Below are positions 32,563 to 40,878 of a DNA stretch of 41,141 bases, one piece after another. Numbering within the stretch: position 1 is the first letter of the stretch; each line of letters starts with the position of its first letter. The notes beneath the pieces are model-generated. The model searched no databases. It was not told the DNA's origin and was given only the letters and a program-made list of their open reading frames with translations. The stretch covers positions 1 to 41,141 of the forward strand of contig CAKOLL010000009.1 in NCBI GenBank assembly GCA_934096295.1, read 5' to 3'. The translations under genes were made by a program, and so were the position numbers. This DNA comes from an uncultured Bacilli bacterium (GTDB taxonomy: Bacteria > Bacillota_I > Bacilli_A > RF39 > UBA660).

Positions 32563-33729
32563 CTACCATACTATGAAGTATGGTGGAACTACGAATGGAT
32601 TATCTCTAGATCCATCTCCATCAACGAAATAAACACCTTGATTAAGATAAAAGACAGGCCTTACATTAAGTTCATCAATGCACACATTAGAAATATTCGT
32701 CGCATAGATTCTTCCTCCGCCAGTTATATAGTATATATATGATTCTCCAAAAATTGTCCATTCCCAACCTTTTCCATATAACCAACTTTTACCTGAACAA
32801 TTCGAAGTATTATATGCATCAATAGTAGTTGTTCGCGGACAATTCTCAGCTAATACACTATATGCATAATCGCTTGGATACATTAATCCACCATAACCAT
32901 TGCGTTTATACGTTGCTCCACGCTCATAATTATAAAATTCATCCACCGTCAATCCACTTTTATTACCAGCATCATCACCTAAATACCAATTTGCTTTTAC
33001 AATGACGCTTTGATAATTATCGTTTAAACCGAGCCCTTTAAAATTACATATTTTATTACCATCACACAAAGTGTCTAAAGAAGTATTTAAAGAACCATAA
33101 TAATGATAAATAACTTCACTTGCTAATCCGAGTTCAAAACCATGACTGACACACCTTCCATTTTTATACGCTCCAAATGTTGGTGCAGCTATTGGATCGT
33201 CTTTTATAATTTTCACAAGGTCTTCATCTTCTCCACCATGAGTACTTTGATCAAACACGCCAATTATTCTGTACAATTCATTATTAAATAAAACATAATT
33301 ATTCGGATTTTTCCCTTCATATCTATATCCATTTTCACTTACTATTTTTCCATCACCTTGATTAGTACCTACCAACCCTTTTATAAATGAAGTTAAGCGG
33401 TTATTTAGTACTACATTATAATATTCACTCCCTTGATTTAGAAAATCTATATTACATGTAATTTTACTACTTACAATATTATCAATAGACAATTTCCAAT
33501 CATCATAAAGCCATTTTCCATCTGCACCATCACAATTTACTTTAACATAATAACTTGATATCGAAGGAAAAGAAGATATTTTTTTGCCATTTTTAGTTAT
33601 AGCATAAATTACGCCATTTTGTTTAAAATGATCTTTTTCTTTATAGTTATCAACATTAAAATTATATAAATAGACAACAAAAATTATAGCAACAAAACAT
33701 AAAATAACTAATATAAATTTTTTTCTCAT
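32563..33729 (-). CDS. Surface protein C with SUMF1/lectin-like C-terminal domain
   Basis: A 388-residue exported or anchored protein: span at residues 4-22, short beta-rich region with two cysteines (about 68-92), then the shared domain: NGYRYEGKNPNNYVLFNN, YRIIGVFDQ, GGLMYPSDYAYS, EWTIFG and NVRPVFYLNQG, ending in a GDGSRDNP motif. It is closest to protein D and more distantly like A and B; it lacks the GATYAYF signal. Multiple cysteines suggest disulfides. The block between EWTI and VRPVF is again the least conserved. It starts 17 bases after the stop of gene D, so C and D form an operon. AAGGTGTG precedes the ATG. Function unknown. Confidence 0.8.
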   Translation of the reverse strand: MRKKFILVILCFVAIIFVVYLYNFNVDNYKEKDHFKQNGVIYAITKNGKKISSFPSISSYYVKVNCDGADGKWLYDDWKLSIDNIVSSKITCNIDFLNQGSEYYNVVLNNRLTSFIKGLVGTNQGDGKIVSENGYRYEGKNPNNYVLFNNELYRIIGVFDQSTHGGEDEDLVKIIKDDPIAAPTFGAYKNGRCVSHGFELGLASEVIYHYYGSLNTSLDTLCDGNKICNFKGLGLNDNYQSVIVKANWYLGDDAGNKSGLTVDEFYNYERGATYKRNGYGGLMYPSDYAYSVLAENCPRTTTIDAYNTSNCSGKSWLYGKGWEWTIFGESYIYYITGGGRIYATNISNVCIDELNVRPVFYLNQGVYFVDGDGSRDNPFVVPPYFIVW

Positions 33730-33746
33730 TATTTATCACACCTTCA

Positions 33747-35096
33747 TTAATAAGATATTATATATGGTGAATCAAATGATCCATCTCCACCAAATTTATT
33801 TATATTCGAATTTAAATAGACAACAGGCCTTGATACAAACCCAGCTGCAGAAGAATCAACTCTTCCAATTGCATTTACATATTCTGCACTTGTAGAAACA
33901 TGCATCAAAGTCCATTCTTTTCCAAAGCCATATAACCAATTATTTTTAAAGCAAGTTCTTATGTTAGATCTGGTACAATCAGAAGTAACCAAATAACCAT
34001 ATCCATAATCACTCATATACATTAGTCCAATATACGCATTTGTTTTTATAGCTCTTCCACTATATACAGTTGAACTTCTTTCATTATTATAATAATTTTC
34101 CACTGTTGAGGTTGAACTACTACTTCCACCTAAATACCAAGTTACATTTGCTATCATATTCCTATATTCCGATTGGATCCCTATTTTAGTATAATCACAA
34201 ACAGAATCTATAATAGTACTATATCCATAACAATTACCTGAATTGGTTCCATCTTGAGCATTATAATATGCTCCGTTTAACAATGCTTTTAAACTAGAAT
34301 TTGACCAATCATTTACACTATTTTTATCCCATGCTATACCACCAATAGGTATTTCTCTAATCATTTTGACTAAATTTTTTCCACTTTGACCATGAGAACT
34401 TGAATCAAATACACCTATTATTCTCCAATACTCATTATTAAACCATATATAGTTGTTTGGATTTGCCCCTTCATATCTATATCCTTTTTCATTAACTACT
34501 TGTCCGTCGCCTTGAGTTGTACCAGTTAAACCTATAATATACGATGCTAAATTAGTTTTTGATGAATTAGTAACAAAATCTAAATTACAAGTTACATACT
34601 TATTGATCGATGAAACTTCAATTCTATTATATTGTTGATTAAAAGTTGATGTGCCATTAGAACAATTAATGTTAGCAGTTTTACCCTCCGTTACGCTTGT
34701 CGGAATATTTGAAACATTAATAGTTATATCCGGAGGTGAAACATCAAAATAAGCATAACATTTATCACTAATTTTAGTTTTTAAAATAAGTTTATAAGTA
34801 TTCTCATTCCAACTCAAAATGCCTCCATTTTCACAACCTGATTTTTCAGCATTGAAATCATATCTACCTGTAGGATATTCTTTACTATTAGATACTTCAT
34901 ATTGATTAGAATTATATTCAGTTTCTAACATCAAACTTACCATGCCAGGTATTTTATTTGATTCTTTTTGCATTTCTTTTTTTTCTTTTTTTTCAAAAAC
35001 TTCTTGTTTGCTATTATTATAATATAAACTAACTACAAATAAACCTATAGCTAATAATAAAATAAATAACAAAATATATTTAAGTCTCTTCTTCAT
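33747..35096 (-). CDS. Surface protein D with SUMF1/lectin-like C-terminal domain
   Basis: A 449-residue paralogue of protein C. A span (about 5-25) and a charged stalk (EKKEKKEMQKESNK) precede a beta-rich region and the C-terminal domain: KGYRYEGANPNNYIWFNN, WRIIGVFDSSSHG, IGLMYMSDYGYG, EWTLMH and SRPVVYLNSN, ending in a GDGSFDSP motif. In the slot before RPVV the sequence differs from A, B and C. The ATG at 35096 is used; an in-frame GTG at 35105 is less likely. It has a good promoter (35117-35145) and is divergent from a small XRE gene. Likely an envelope-displayed recognition protein; inferred. Confidence 0.8.
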   Translation of the reverse strand: MKKRLKYILLFILLLAIGLFVVSLYYNNSKQEVFEKKEKKEMQKESNKIPGMVSLMLETEYNSNQYEVSNSKEYPTGRYDFNAEKSGCENGGILSWNENTYKLILKTKISDKCYAYFDVSPPDITINVSNIPTSVTEGKTANINCSNGTSTFNQQYNRIEVSSINKYVTCNLDFVTNSSKTNLASYIIGLTGTTQGDGQVVNEKGYRYEGANPNNYIWFNNEYWRIIGVFDSSSHGQSGKNLVKMIREIPIGGIAWDKNSVNDWSNSSLKALLNGAYYNAQDGTNSGNCYGYSTIIDSVCDYTKIGIQSEYRNMIANVTWYLGGSSSSTSTVENYYNNERSSTVYSGRAIKTNAYIGLMYMSDYGYGYLVTSDCTRSNIRTCFKNNWLYGFGKEWTLMHVSTSAEYVNAIGRVDSSAAGFVSRPVVYLNSNINKFGGDGSFDSPYIISY

Positions 35097-35116
35097 ACTG
35101 ACCACTCTCTATTATC

Positions 35117-35151
35117 ATTTTATTACACAAATTGATAACTGTCAATTATCG
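35117..35151 (-). promoter_or_regulatory. Promoter and operator of surface genes D-C
   Basis: Minus-strand TTGACA (35140-35145), 17-base spacer, TAAAAT (35117-35122). The -35 box sits in an imperfect palindrome TTGATAA-CTGTCAA-TTATCGA (35132-35152), a probable regulator site between the two divergent genes. Confidence 0.65.
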
Positions 35152-35154
35152 ATT

Positions 35155-35183
35155 TTAACTTTAAGCAAATAACTTATGATAAT
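35155..35183 (+). promoter_or_regulatory. Promoter of XRE regulator D
   Basis: TTAACT (35155-35160), 17-base spacer, GATAAT (35178-35183). It predicts a short leader beginning near 35190, just ahead of GAGGTG and the ATG at 35205. Confidence 0.5.
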
Positions 35184-35204
35184 CTAAAATTCGAGGTGAA
35201 AAGT

Positions 35205-35240
35205 ATGAAAATCAGTGCAAATACGAAGCAAACGAAATAA
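35205..35240 (+). CDS. Eleven-codon leader ORF overlapping XRE D
   Basis: ATG at 35205 with an ideal GAGGTG site opens an 11-residue frame (MKISANTKQTK) that ends in TAA at 35238-35240, and TAATG starts the regulator frame. Either a coupling leader peptide or the true N-terminus of the regulator cut off by a one-base loss: one extra base near the AAAA run (35208-35211) would join it to the next frame. Confidence 0.4.
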   Translation: MKISANTKQTK

Positions 35241-35413
35241 TGAAAATTATCAGAGAATGGACTAACTTAAGTCAAGAAAAATTTGCTAAAGAACTTGGAA
35301 GAAGTAGGAACGGAATTAACAATATTGAACACAATAGAAATCGCATATACCTAAATGACTTTCTAGATATATGCGAAAAATTTAACATTTCTGTTACAAT
35401 TGAAAAAAAATAG
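35240..35413 (+). CDS. XRE-family regulator (D), short or frame-disrupted
   Basis: A 57-residue helix-turn-helix protein: MKIIREWTNLSQEKFAKELG, recognition helix RNGINNIEHNRN and the tail FLDICEKFNISVTIEKK. It is shorter than XRE A and B and lacks a ribosome site of its own; the frame stays open upstream to 35183 (KYENQCKYEANEI just before the Met) but has no start codon there. The good GAGGTG-ATG at 35205 is in another frame and ends at TAATG, so the protein is made either by re-initiation or not at all. It is divergent from surface genes D and C and parallels the XRE genes beside A and B. Confidence 0.65.
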   Translation: MKIIREWTNLSQEKFAKELGRSRNGINNIEHNRNRIYLNDFLDICEKFNISVTIEKK

Positions 35414-35443
35414 AAGATTAAATCATTTCCTCTTCTATTTTTT
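35405..35443. terminator. Bidirectional terminator between XRE D and sufS
   Basis: AAAAAATAGAAGA (35405-35417) pairs with TCTTCTATTTTTT (35431-35443), 13-base stem. T-runs on both strands. Confidence 0.85.
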
Positions 35444-36614
35444 CTTTATTTTTTAATAGCTCTACAAACTCATCAATTTCTTTTTCCGTATTATAGAAAA
35501 ATAAACTAACTCTTAAAGTATTTGTAACACCTGTTGCATTTTTAAGTATCTTAGCACAATGATTACCTGCTCTTACACAAACATTATATTTATTTAAGTA
35601 ATAAGCAACATCTTGACTAAAAATACCTTCAACATTAAATGCTAAAATTCCACTATCAGCTTCTAAATTAATTATATCAACATGACTTAAAGGCATTAAT
35701 TTTTCAATCAAATAATCTCTTAAATGTAATTCTCTTTCATGAATTTTATCCATACCAATTTTATTAATATATCTAACAGCTTCACCTAAACCAATAACAC
35801 CTGCAATATTCGGAGTACCAGCTTCAAGTCTAGTTGGAAGATCTTTTAAATAAACTGTATCAACGGTATCAAAAGATTCATTCATTCCTCCCCCTAAATT
35901 GATAGGTTCTAATTCTTCAAGCAATTCCTTTTTACCATATAAAACTCCAACTCCAGTTGGTCCAAGCATTTTATGCCCAGAAAAAGCTAAAAAGTCAATA
36001 TCTAAATCTTGAACATCAGTTTTTAAATGAGGAACCATCTGAGCTCCATCTACAACTACAAAAATATCATGTTCATGAGCAAGTTTAGTAATTTCTTTAA
36101 TTGGTCTAATATCACCAACAACATTAGTAATACCAGCAAGTGCAATAACCTTAGTATTTGGTGTAATACTCTTTCTAACATTATCTATAGTTACATGAAA
36201 TGACTCATCTAAAGGAATAAAATTAACAACACAACCTAAATCTTTACTTAATCTAAACCAAGGAAGGACATTTGATGCATGTTCACTCGTAGTAATTAAA
36301 ATTTCATCTCCAGGGTCTAAAAAATTAGAAAAAAAACCACTAGCAATCATATTCAAAGAATCAGTTGTTCCACTTGTAAATACAACCTCTTCTTTAGATT
36401 TAGCATTAATAAAGTTTTTAATCTCTTCACGAGCATTTTCATATTCAATATCAACTTTAAAAGAAATATCATAATCTCCTCGATGAGCATTAGCACTATA
36501 TTTTTCATAATACTCAGTCATTTTATTTATAACACATTGGGGCTTTAAACTTGTAGCACCATTATCAAAGTATATAATATCTTGTTTTAACATAGGGAAA
36601 TCTTCTCTATACAT
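35418..36614 (-). CDS. sufS: Cysteine desulfurase, SufS type
   Basis: A 398-residue group II cysteine desulfurase, a PLP enzyme that takes sulfur from cysteine for Fe-S cluster assembly. Seen: YFDNGATSLKPQ, TSGTTDSLN, DGAQMVPH, the PLP Lys in AFSGHKMLGPTG, and the active-site Cys in VRAGNHCAKIL near residue 360. The N-terminal YREDFPML and the length fit SufS/CsdA rather than IscS. Usual partners (sufU, sufB, sufC, sufD) are not adjacent, so the gene stands alone. The ATG follows AGAGGT. Confidence 0.95.
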   Translation of the reverse strand: MYREDFPMLKQDIIYFDNGATSLKPQCVINKMTEYYEKYSANAHRGDYDISFKVDIEYENAREEIKNFINAKSKEEVVFTSGTTDSLNMIASGFFSNFLDPGDEILITTSEHASNVLPWFRLSKDLGCVVNFIPLDESFHVTIDNVRKSITPNTKVIALAGITNVVGDIRPIKEITKLAHEHDIFVVVDGAQMVPHLKTDVQDLDIDFLAFSGHKMLGPTGVGVLYGKKELLEELEPINLGGGMNESFDTVDTVYLKDLPTRLEAGTPNIAGVIGLGEAVRYINKIGMDKIHERELHLRDYLIEKLMPLSHVDIINLEADSGILAFNVEGIFSQDVAYYLNKYNVCVRAGNHCAKILKNATGVTNTLRVSLFFYNTEKEIDEFVELLKNKEKIEEEMI

Positions 36615-36770
36615 ATATTTACCTCTTTTCTTATTTATACTATAACTTATTCCATTTAGAATAACCTAATTATAACAAAAGCCTTGTCCAGCTTTTATTT
36701 ATTATTTTTCTTCTTTGAAAAATACAAATATATTATATAACAAATATTTAAATAAAACTAGTATAATAAT

Positions 36771-36799
36771 TTGACATAATGCTTATTATAAAATATAAT
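36771..36799 (+). promoter_or_regulatory. Perfect consensus promoter of an orphan small RNA
   Basis: TTGACA (36771-36776), 17-base spacer, TATAAT (36794-36799). There is no protein gene downstream on this strand, only the hairpins of the small-RNA candidate. Confidence 0.8.
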
Positions 36800-36805
36800 T
36801 AATTT

Positions 36806-36899
36806 GTGAGAAACATCTCTTTTTCATATTTTTTACCAAAAGAATAACCACAGATGTTTCTTCACAGAAAAACACAAGGTTTCATTTCCTTGTGTTTTT
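36806..36899 (+). ncRNA. Candidate small RNA, about 94 nt
   Basis: A predicted transcript from the consensus promoter starts near 36806. GTGAGAAACATCT (36806-36818) pairs with AGATGTTTCTTCAC (36852-36865, one bulged A), closing a 33-base AU-rich loop that contains UUUUUUACC and a possible CUUUU/AAAAG inner stem. Four bases later comes the terminator hairpin (36868-36899). No open frame with a ribosome site is inside. The 3' hairpin is antisense to the last codons of the AI-2E-family gene, so a cis-antisense effect is possible, but the structured 5' half suggests a stand-alone RNA. I do not recognise a known family. Confidence 0.6.
36868..36899. terminator. Bidirectional terminator, AI-2E gene and small RNA
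   Basis: AAAAACACAAGG (36868-36879) pairs perfectly with CCTTGTGTTTTT (36888-36899), eight-base loop. It serves the minus-strand transporter gene (stop at 36882) and the plus-strand small RNA. Confidence 0.88.
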
Positions 36900-37994
36900 C
36901 TTATTTAATTTTAAATTTACATCTGTTTTTAGAATACTATAAAGTATTGATGCTAATGGAACACTTAATAACATTCCTAAAACTCCATTAATACTAGCCC
37001 CAACAGTTACAGCCACTAAAACCCAAATACCGGGAAGCCCAACAGACTTACCAACAACATGAGGATATATTAAATTTCCTTCAAGTTGTTGAAGAACAAT
37101 AATAAATATAACAAATATAACGGCTTGCAATGGATTTATCATAAATATCAAAAAAGCCCCAATAATTGTTCCAATAAAAGCTCCAAAAACTGGAATAAGT
37201 GCTGTAAATCCCACCAAAACAGAAATTGCACCAGCATATGGAAGTCTTAAAATAATCATTCCAAAGAAACATAAAACTCCAATAATTATAGCTTCTAAAC
37301 ACTGTCCACTTACAAAATTAGCAAATACTTTATTTGATAACTCTAGAATTTTTTTAATTTTTATACAACTTTTACTAGGTAAATAAGCATTCATAATATT
37401 ATTAAATTGTCTACTTATTTTTTCTTTATCCACTAAGAAATATATTGCAAAAACTAAACCTATAAAAACATTTACAAATGCATTTAAAACATTACTAGCA
37501 ATACCAAATGTAGCTTCAATTACTTTTCCACTATTATTAAGTACATAATCTTTAGCATTATCTCCTAAATTATTTAATGTTTCCATAATATCACTAATAA
37601 CACTATCAGATACATTTAATTTCATCATTACATCTTTTAAATTACTTAAATAATCTGGTATATTATTAGCAAATATTGCAATAGTATCTTGTAAATTAGG
37701 TATAATTAATAACATTAATATTATAAAGAATCCAATAACTAATAAAAGAGATAATGTTAAACTAACACCTCTTTTACTATTATTATTCCAATTTAAATTC
37801 TTAAACCATTTATTTTCAATTACATGCATTAAAACATTCAAAACAAAAGCTATCATTACTCCAATTATAAAAGGCATAAATATTTTAACAACATATCCCA
37901 ATATATTAAATATATCTTTTATATAAATAAAACTAAAAACTAAAACAATCGTATATAATATTAATAGTCTTATATCTTTTTTATTTAATTTCAT
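36882..37994 (-). CDS. AI-2E family transporter (PerM/YtvI-like)
   Basis: A 370-residue integral membrane protein with about seven or eight spans: a pair at 10-50, one near 75-95, then a soluble helical segment (about 105-165), and a C-terminal bundle including ISVLVGFTALIPVFGAFIGT, the conserved loop of this family. Substrates vary (autoinducer-2, ions, others), so no specific role is assigned. The ATG follows GAGAGGG and overlaps the upstream gene by 14 bases, so the two are coupled. It is the last gene of the tex operon. Confidence 0.9.
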   Translation of the reverse strand: MKLNKKDIRLLILYTIVLVFSFIYIKDIFNILGYVVKIFMPFIIGVMIAFVLNVLMHVIENKWFKNLNWNNNSKRGVSLTLSLLLVIGFFIILMLLIIPNLQDTIAIFANNIPDYLSNLKDVMMKLNVSDSVISDIMETLNNLGDNAKDYVLNNSGKVIEATFGIASNVLNAFVNVFIGLVFAIYFLVDKEKISRQFNNIMNAYLPSKSCIKIKKILELSNKVFANFVSGQCLEAIIIGVLCFFGMIILRLPYAGAISVLVGFTALIPVFGAFIGTIIGAFLIFMINPLQAVIFVIFIIVLQQLEGNLIYPHVVGKSVGLPGIWVLVAVTVGASINGVLGMLLSVPLASILYSILKTDVNLKLNKKNTRK

Positions 37995-38682
37995 TTAACC
38001 CTCTCAAATATGTTTTTACATTTTCTATTTCATAAACAGCAAACTTAGTATTACCATTCATTTCTTTTTTTACAAGTAATTCATTTTCACTAAAATCTTC
38101 AAAAATTAATGAATACTTATCTCCATTTTCATCACAATTAACTTTTAAACTATATTCATTTTTATAATCAGTCATTACAGGTTCAACATTTTTACTATTA
38201 TAAACTTTATCTATTAAATTAACCATTGCTTTTTCACTTATATCTCCATTTATATAAGCACTTAAATTATTATATTCATAAACCCACATATCACTTAATT
38301 TATAATCACTACTACAATAATTATCAGTAACATACTTAAATGTAACCATTCTATAATACTTTTCATCTGTTATTTTATATTCAGTAACAGTTATATTATT
38401 ATCTTTATCATAATAATATTTACCATAACATAATTCTAAACCTTTTAAATAACTATTTTTCATCTCTTCTAAACTATTACTTGGCCAAAATGTATAAAAA
38501 GAAACATCAGTATTCTCATCAGCATCTATTACATACATAAATCTTTTAATAGGTATTCCATCATTCATTACTTCACTTTTATAAACCTCATACATAAATG
38601 TCTTATTTATTAAAAGAAAGAACAAACCCCCTATTATTAAAAATATTATAGCTATTTTAATCAATCTAAATATTAATCTCAT
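37981..38682 (-). CDS. Single-span membrane protein, unknown
   Basis: A 233-residue protein with one N-terminal span (about 7-25) and a large extracytoplasmic domain rich in Tyr, Asp and Asn with several cysteines (SYLKGLELCYGKYYYDKD; DNYCSSDYK; KVNCDENGDK). No family recognised. The ATG at 38682 is chosen because GAGGAG lies just upstream, overlapping the tex stop codon; an in-frame TTG at 38694 is rejected. Translation is coupled to tex upstream and the transporter downstream. Confidence 0.72.
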   Translation of the reverse strand: MRLIFRLIKIAIIFLIIGGLFFLLINKTFMYEVYKSEVMNDGIPIKRFMYVIDADENTDVSFYTFWPSNSLEEMKNSYLKGLELCYGKYYYDKDNNITVTEYKITDEKYYRMVTFKYVTDNYCSSDYKLSDMWVYEYNNLSAYINGDISEKAMVNLIDKVYNSKNVEPVMTDYKNEYSLKVNCDENGDKYSLIFEDFSENELLVKKEMNGNTKFAVYEIENVKTYLRGLNEIK

Positions 38683-38683
38683 A

Positions 38684-40819
38684 TTACTCCTCAAACAAAG
38701 ATAAATTAACTCTACCTTTTTCTTTATCTACACCACAAACATACACTGTTATTATATCTCCAACTTTAAGTATTTCACTAGGATGTTTTACAAACGACTT
38801 ACTCATCTTAGAGATATGCACAAGTCCATCATCATGAAGCCCAATATCCACAAAAGCTCCAAACGCAGTTACATTTCTAACTGTACCCTCTAAACTCATA
38901 CCTAATTCTAAGTCATCAATAGTTAAAACATCGCTTCTTAATGTCATTTGTTTTATTTCGTCCCTTGGATCTATTACACCATTAACTAAGTTATTTTTAA
39001 TCATATCCCATAATTCATTAGAAATATCATATTTACTAACAACATCTTTAATATTATTTAAACTATCTTCCATTTCTTTAGTACCCACTAAATTTACATC
39101 AATATTATTATCATTAAGTATCTTATTAACGATTTCATAATCTTCTGGATGTATATTAGTTTTATCTAAAGGATTATCTCCAAATATTCTTAAGAATCCT
39201 GCTGATTGTTCAAACACTTTGTCATCAATACCAGCCACTTTCTTTAATTCTTCTCGAGATTTAAATCCTCCATTTTTCTTCTTATATTCTTGCATCTTAC
39301 CAATTACTTTTTTATTTAAACCAGACACATGACTAAGTATACTATCACTAGCATTATTTAAGTTAACTCCAACCTCATTAACAACTTTACTAACTACAAA
39401 GCTTAATTCTTCATCTAACTCTTTTTGTTTCAAATCATGTTGATATAAACCTACACCAATACTTTTAGGATCTATCTTAACAAGTTCTGATAAAGCATCT
39501 TGCAATCTTCTTCCAATTGAAACAGCACTTCTTTGTTCAACTGAATAATCAGGAAATTCTTTTTTAGCAAGTGGACTAGCAGAATAAACACTAGCACCTG
39601 CTTCACTAACAATAACATATTTAACATCTAAATTATATTTCTTAATTAAATTAGCTACAAACATCTCACTTTCTCGAGAAGCTGTACCATTACCAATAGC
39701 AATAATCTTAACATTATGTTTTTGTATTAAAGCTAAGATTATTTTTTCAGCCATATCCACTTCTTTTTTAGGTTCATGTGGATAAATTACTCCAATTTCT
39801 AATACATCACCATTTTCATTTAAAACTGCAAGCTTACATCCTGTTCTAAATGCTGGGTCAAATCCAAGTACTACACTTCCTTTAATCGGCGGAGTAAGCA
39901 ATAAATTTTCCAAGTTATTTCCAAACTCATCTATCCCAAACTCACTAGCTTTATCATAAAGTTCTGCCTTAATATCTCTTTCTAAAGATGGTTCAAGTAG
40001 TCTCTTCCAAGCATCTTCAATAAATATTTTCATATCATCCACAAGCGGAGACTTTTTATTACCAATAACTTGTTCTTCTAAATATTTAATAACACCACTT
40101 TTATCTAAACTAAGTGAATATGTTACAACTTTTCCTTTATCAGCACGAGCTAAAGCAAGAACTTGATGTGGTTTAATATTAGTTATCTTACACTCAAAAT
40201 CATAATAAATTTCATATGTTTTAGCCTCATCTTTAGCATCCTTTTTAAGCTTACCTTTAACTATTCCATTATACCAATAATAATTTCTAATAGATTTACG
40301 ATACTTAGGTTTATCACTAATCCAATCAGCAATTATATATCCCGCATTAGTTATTGCTTCATCTACACTTTTAACTTTTTCATTAATAAAATCTTTAGCA
40401 ATTTCATCTCTATTTTTATTTGGTAAACTCATAATTATTTTAGCTAAAGGCTCTAACCCTAACTTAATTGCTTCCGTACCTTTAGTTTTTCTCTTTTCTT
40501 TAAATGGAGCATATATATCTTCTACTTCACTTAACTTAGTTGCTTCATTTATTGCTTTAACTAATTCTTCCGTGAGCATACCTTTTTCATCAATTAATCT
40601 TTTTACATCTTCTTTTCTATTTTCTAAATTAACCATATAGTTATATTCAGTTTCAATTAATCTTAATTCATCTTCATTTAAATTACCAGTTACTTCTTTT
40701 CTATAACGAGCCATAAATGGAATAGTTGCTCCTTCACTAAGCATAGTAATAACATTCTTAATTTGATAATCTTTTAAATTAATTTTACTACTTACTTTCT
40801 TTATTACATCTTCATTCAT
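38684..40819 (-). CDS. tex: Tex-family RNA-binding protein with S1 domain
   Basis: A 711-residue Tex/YdcI protein. The N-terminal helical domain contains MARYRKEVTGNLNEDE; a YqgF-like fold follows (VLGFDPAFRTGCKLAV, AIGNGTASRESE), then helix-hairpin-helix motifs (VGVNLNNASDSILSHVSGLN; SREELKKVAGIDDKVFEQSA) and a C-terminal S1 domain (SLEGTVRNVTAFGAFVDIGL). Length and order are those of the family, which binds nucleic acid and affects transcription or ribosome-linked processes. The ATG has GAGGT about fourteen bases upstream. It heads a three-gene operon and lies right behind the terminator of the GC-rich RNA candidate. Confidence 0.95.
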   Translation of the reverse strand: MNEDVIKKVSSKINLKDYQIKNVITMLSEGATIPFMARYRKEVTGNLNEDELRLIETEYNYMVNLENRKEDVKRLIDEKGMLTEELVKAINEATKLSEVEDIYAPFKEKRKTKGTEAIKLGLEPLAKIIMSLPNKNRDEIAKDFINEKVKSVDEAITNAGYIIADWISDKPKYRKSIRNYYWYNGIVKGKLKKDAKDEAKTYEIYYDFECKITNIKPHQVLALARADKGKVVTYSLSLDKSGVIKYLEEQVIGNKKSPLVDDMKIFIEDAWKRLLEPSLERDIKAELYDKASEFGIDEFGNNLENLLLTPPIKGSVVLGFDPAFRTGCKLAVLNENGDVLEIGVIYPHEPKKEVDMAEKIILALIQKHNVKIIAIGNGTASRESEMFVANLIKKYNLDVKYVIVSEAGASVYSASPLAKKEFPDYSVEQRSAVSIGRRLQDALSELVKIDPKSIGVGLYQHDLKQKELDEELSFVVSKVVNEVGVNLNNASDSILSHVSGLNKKVIGKMQEYKKKNGGFKSREELKKVAGIDDKVFEQSAGFLRIFGDNPLDKTNIHPEDYEIVNKILNDNNIDVNLVGTKEMEDSLNNIKDVVSKYDISNELWDMIKNNLVNGVIDPRDEIKQMTLRSDVLTIDDLELGMSLEGTVRNVTAFGAFVDIGLHDDGLVHISKMSKSFVKHPSEILKVGDIITVYVCGVDKEKGRVNLSLFEE

Positions 40820-40853
40820 TTCTATTTATACCTCAATTCTTACCTAATTATAC

Positions 40854-40878
40854 CAAAAAAACATGGACAATGCCATGC
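40854..40878 (-). terminator. Terminator of the structured RNA candidate
   Basis: Minus-strand GCATGG pairs with CCATGT around CATTGT and is followed by TTTTTT, 35 bases upstream of the tex start. Confidence 0.65.

Noticed and set aside
36670..36700. AAAAGC/GCTTTT hairpin upstream of sufS
   Set aside because: Only six pairs with an eight-base loop and no gene on the plus strand to end; too weak to call.
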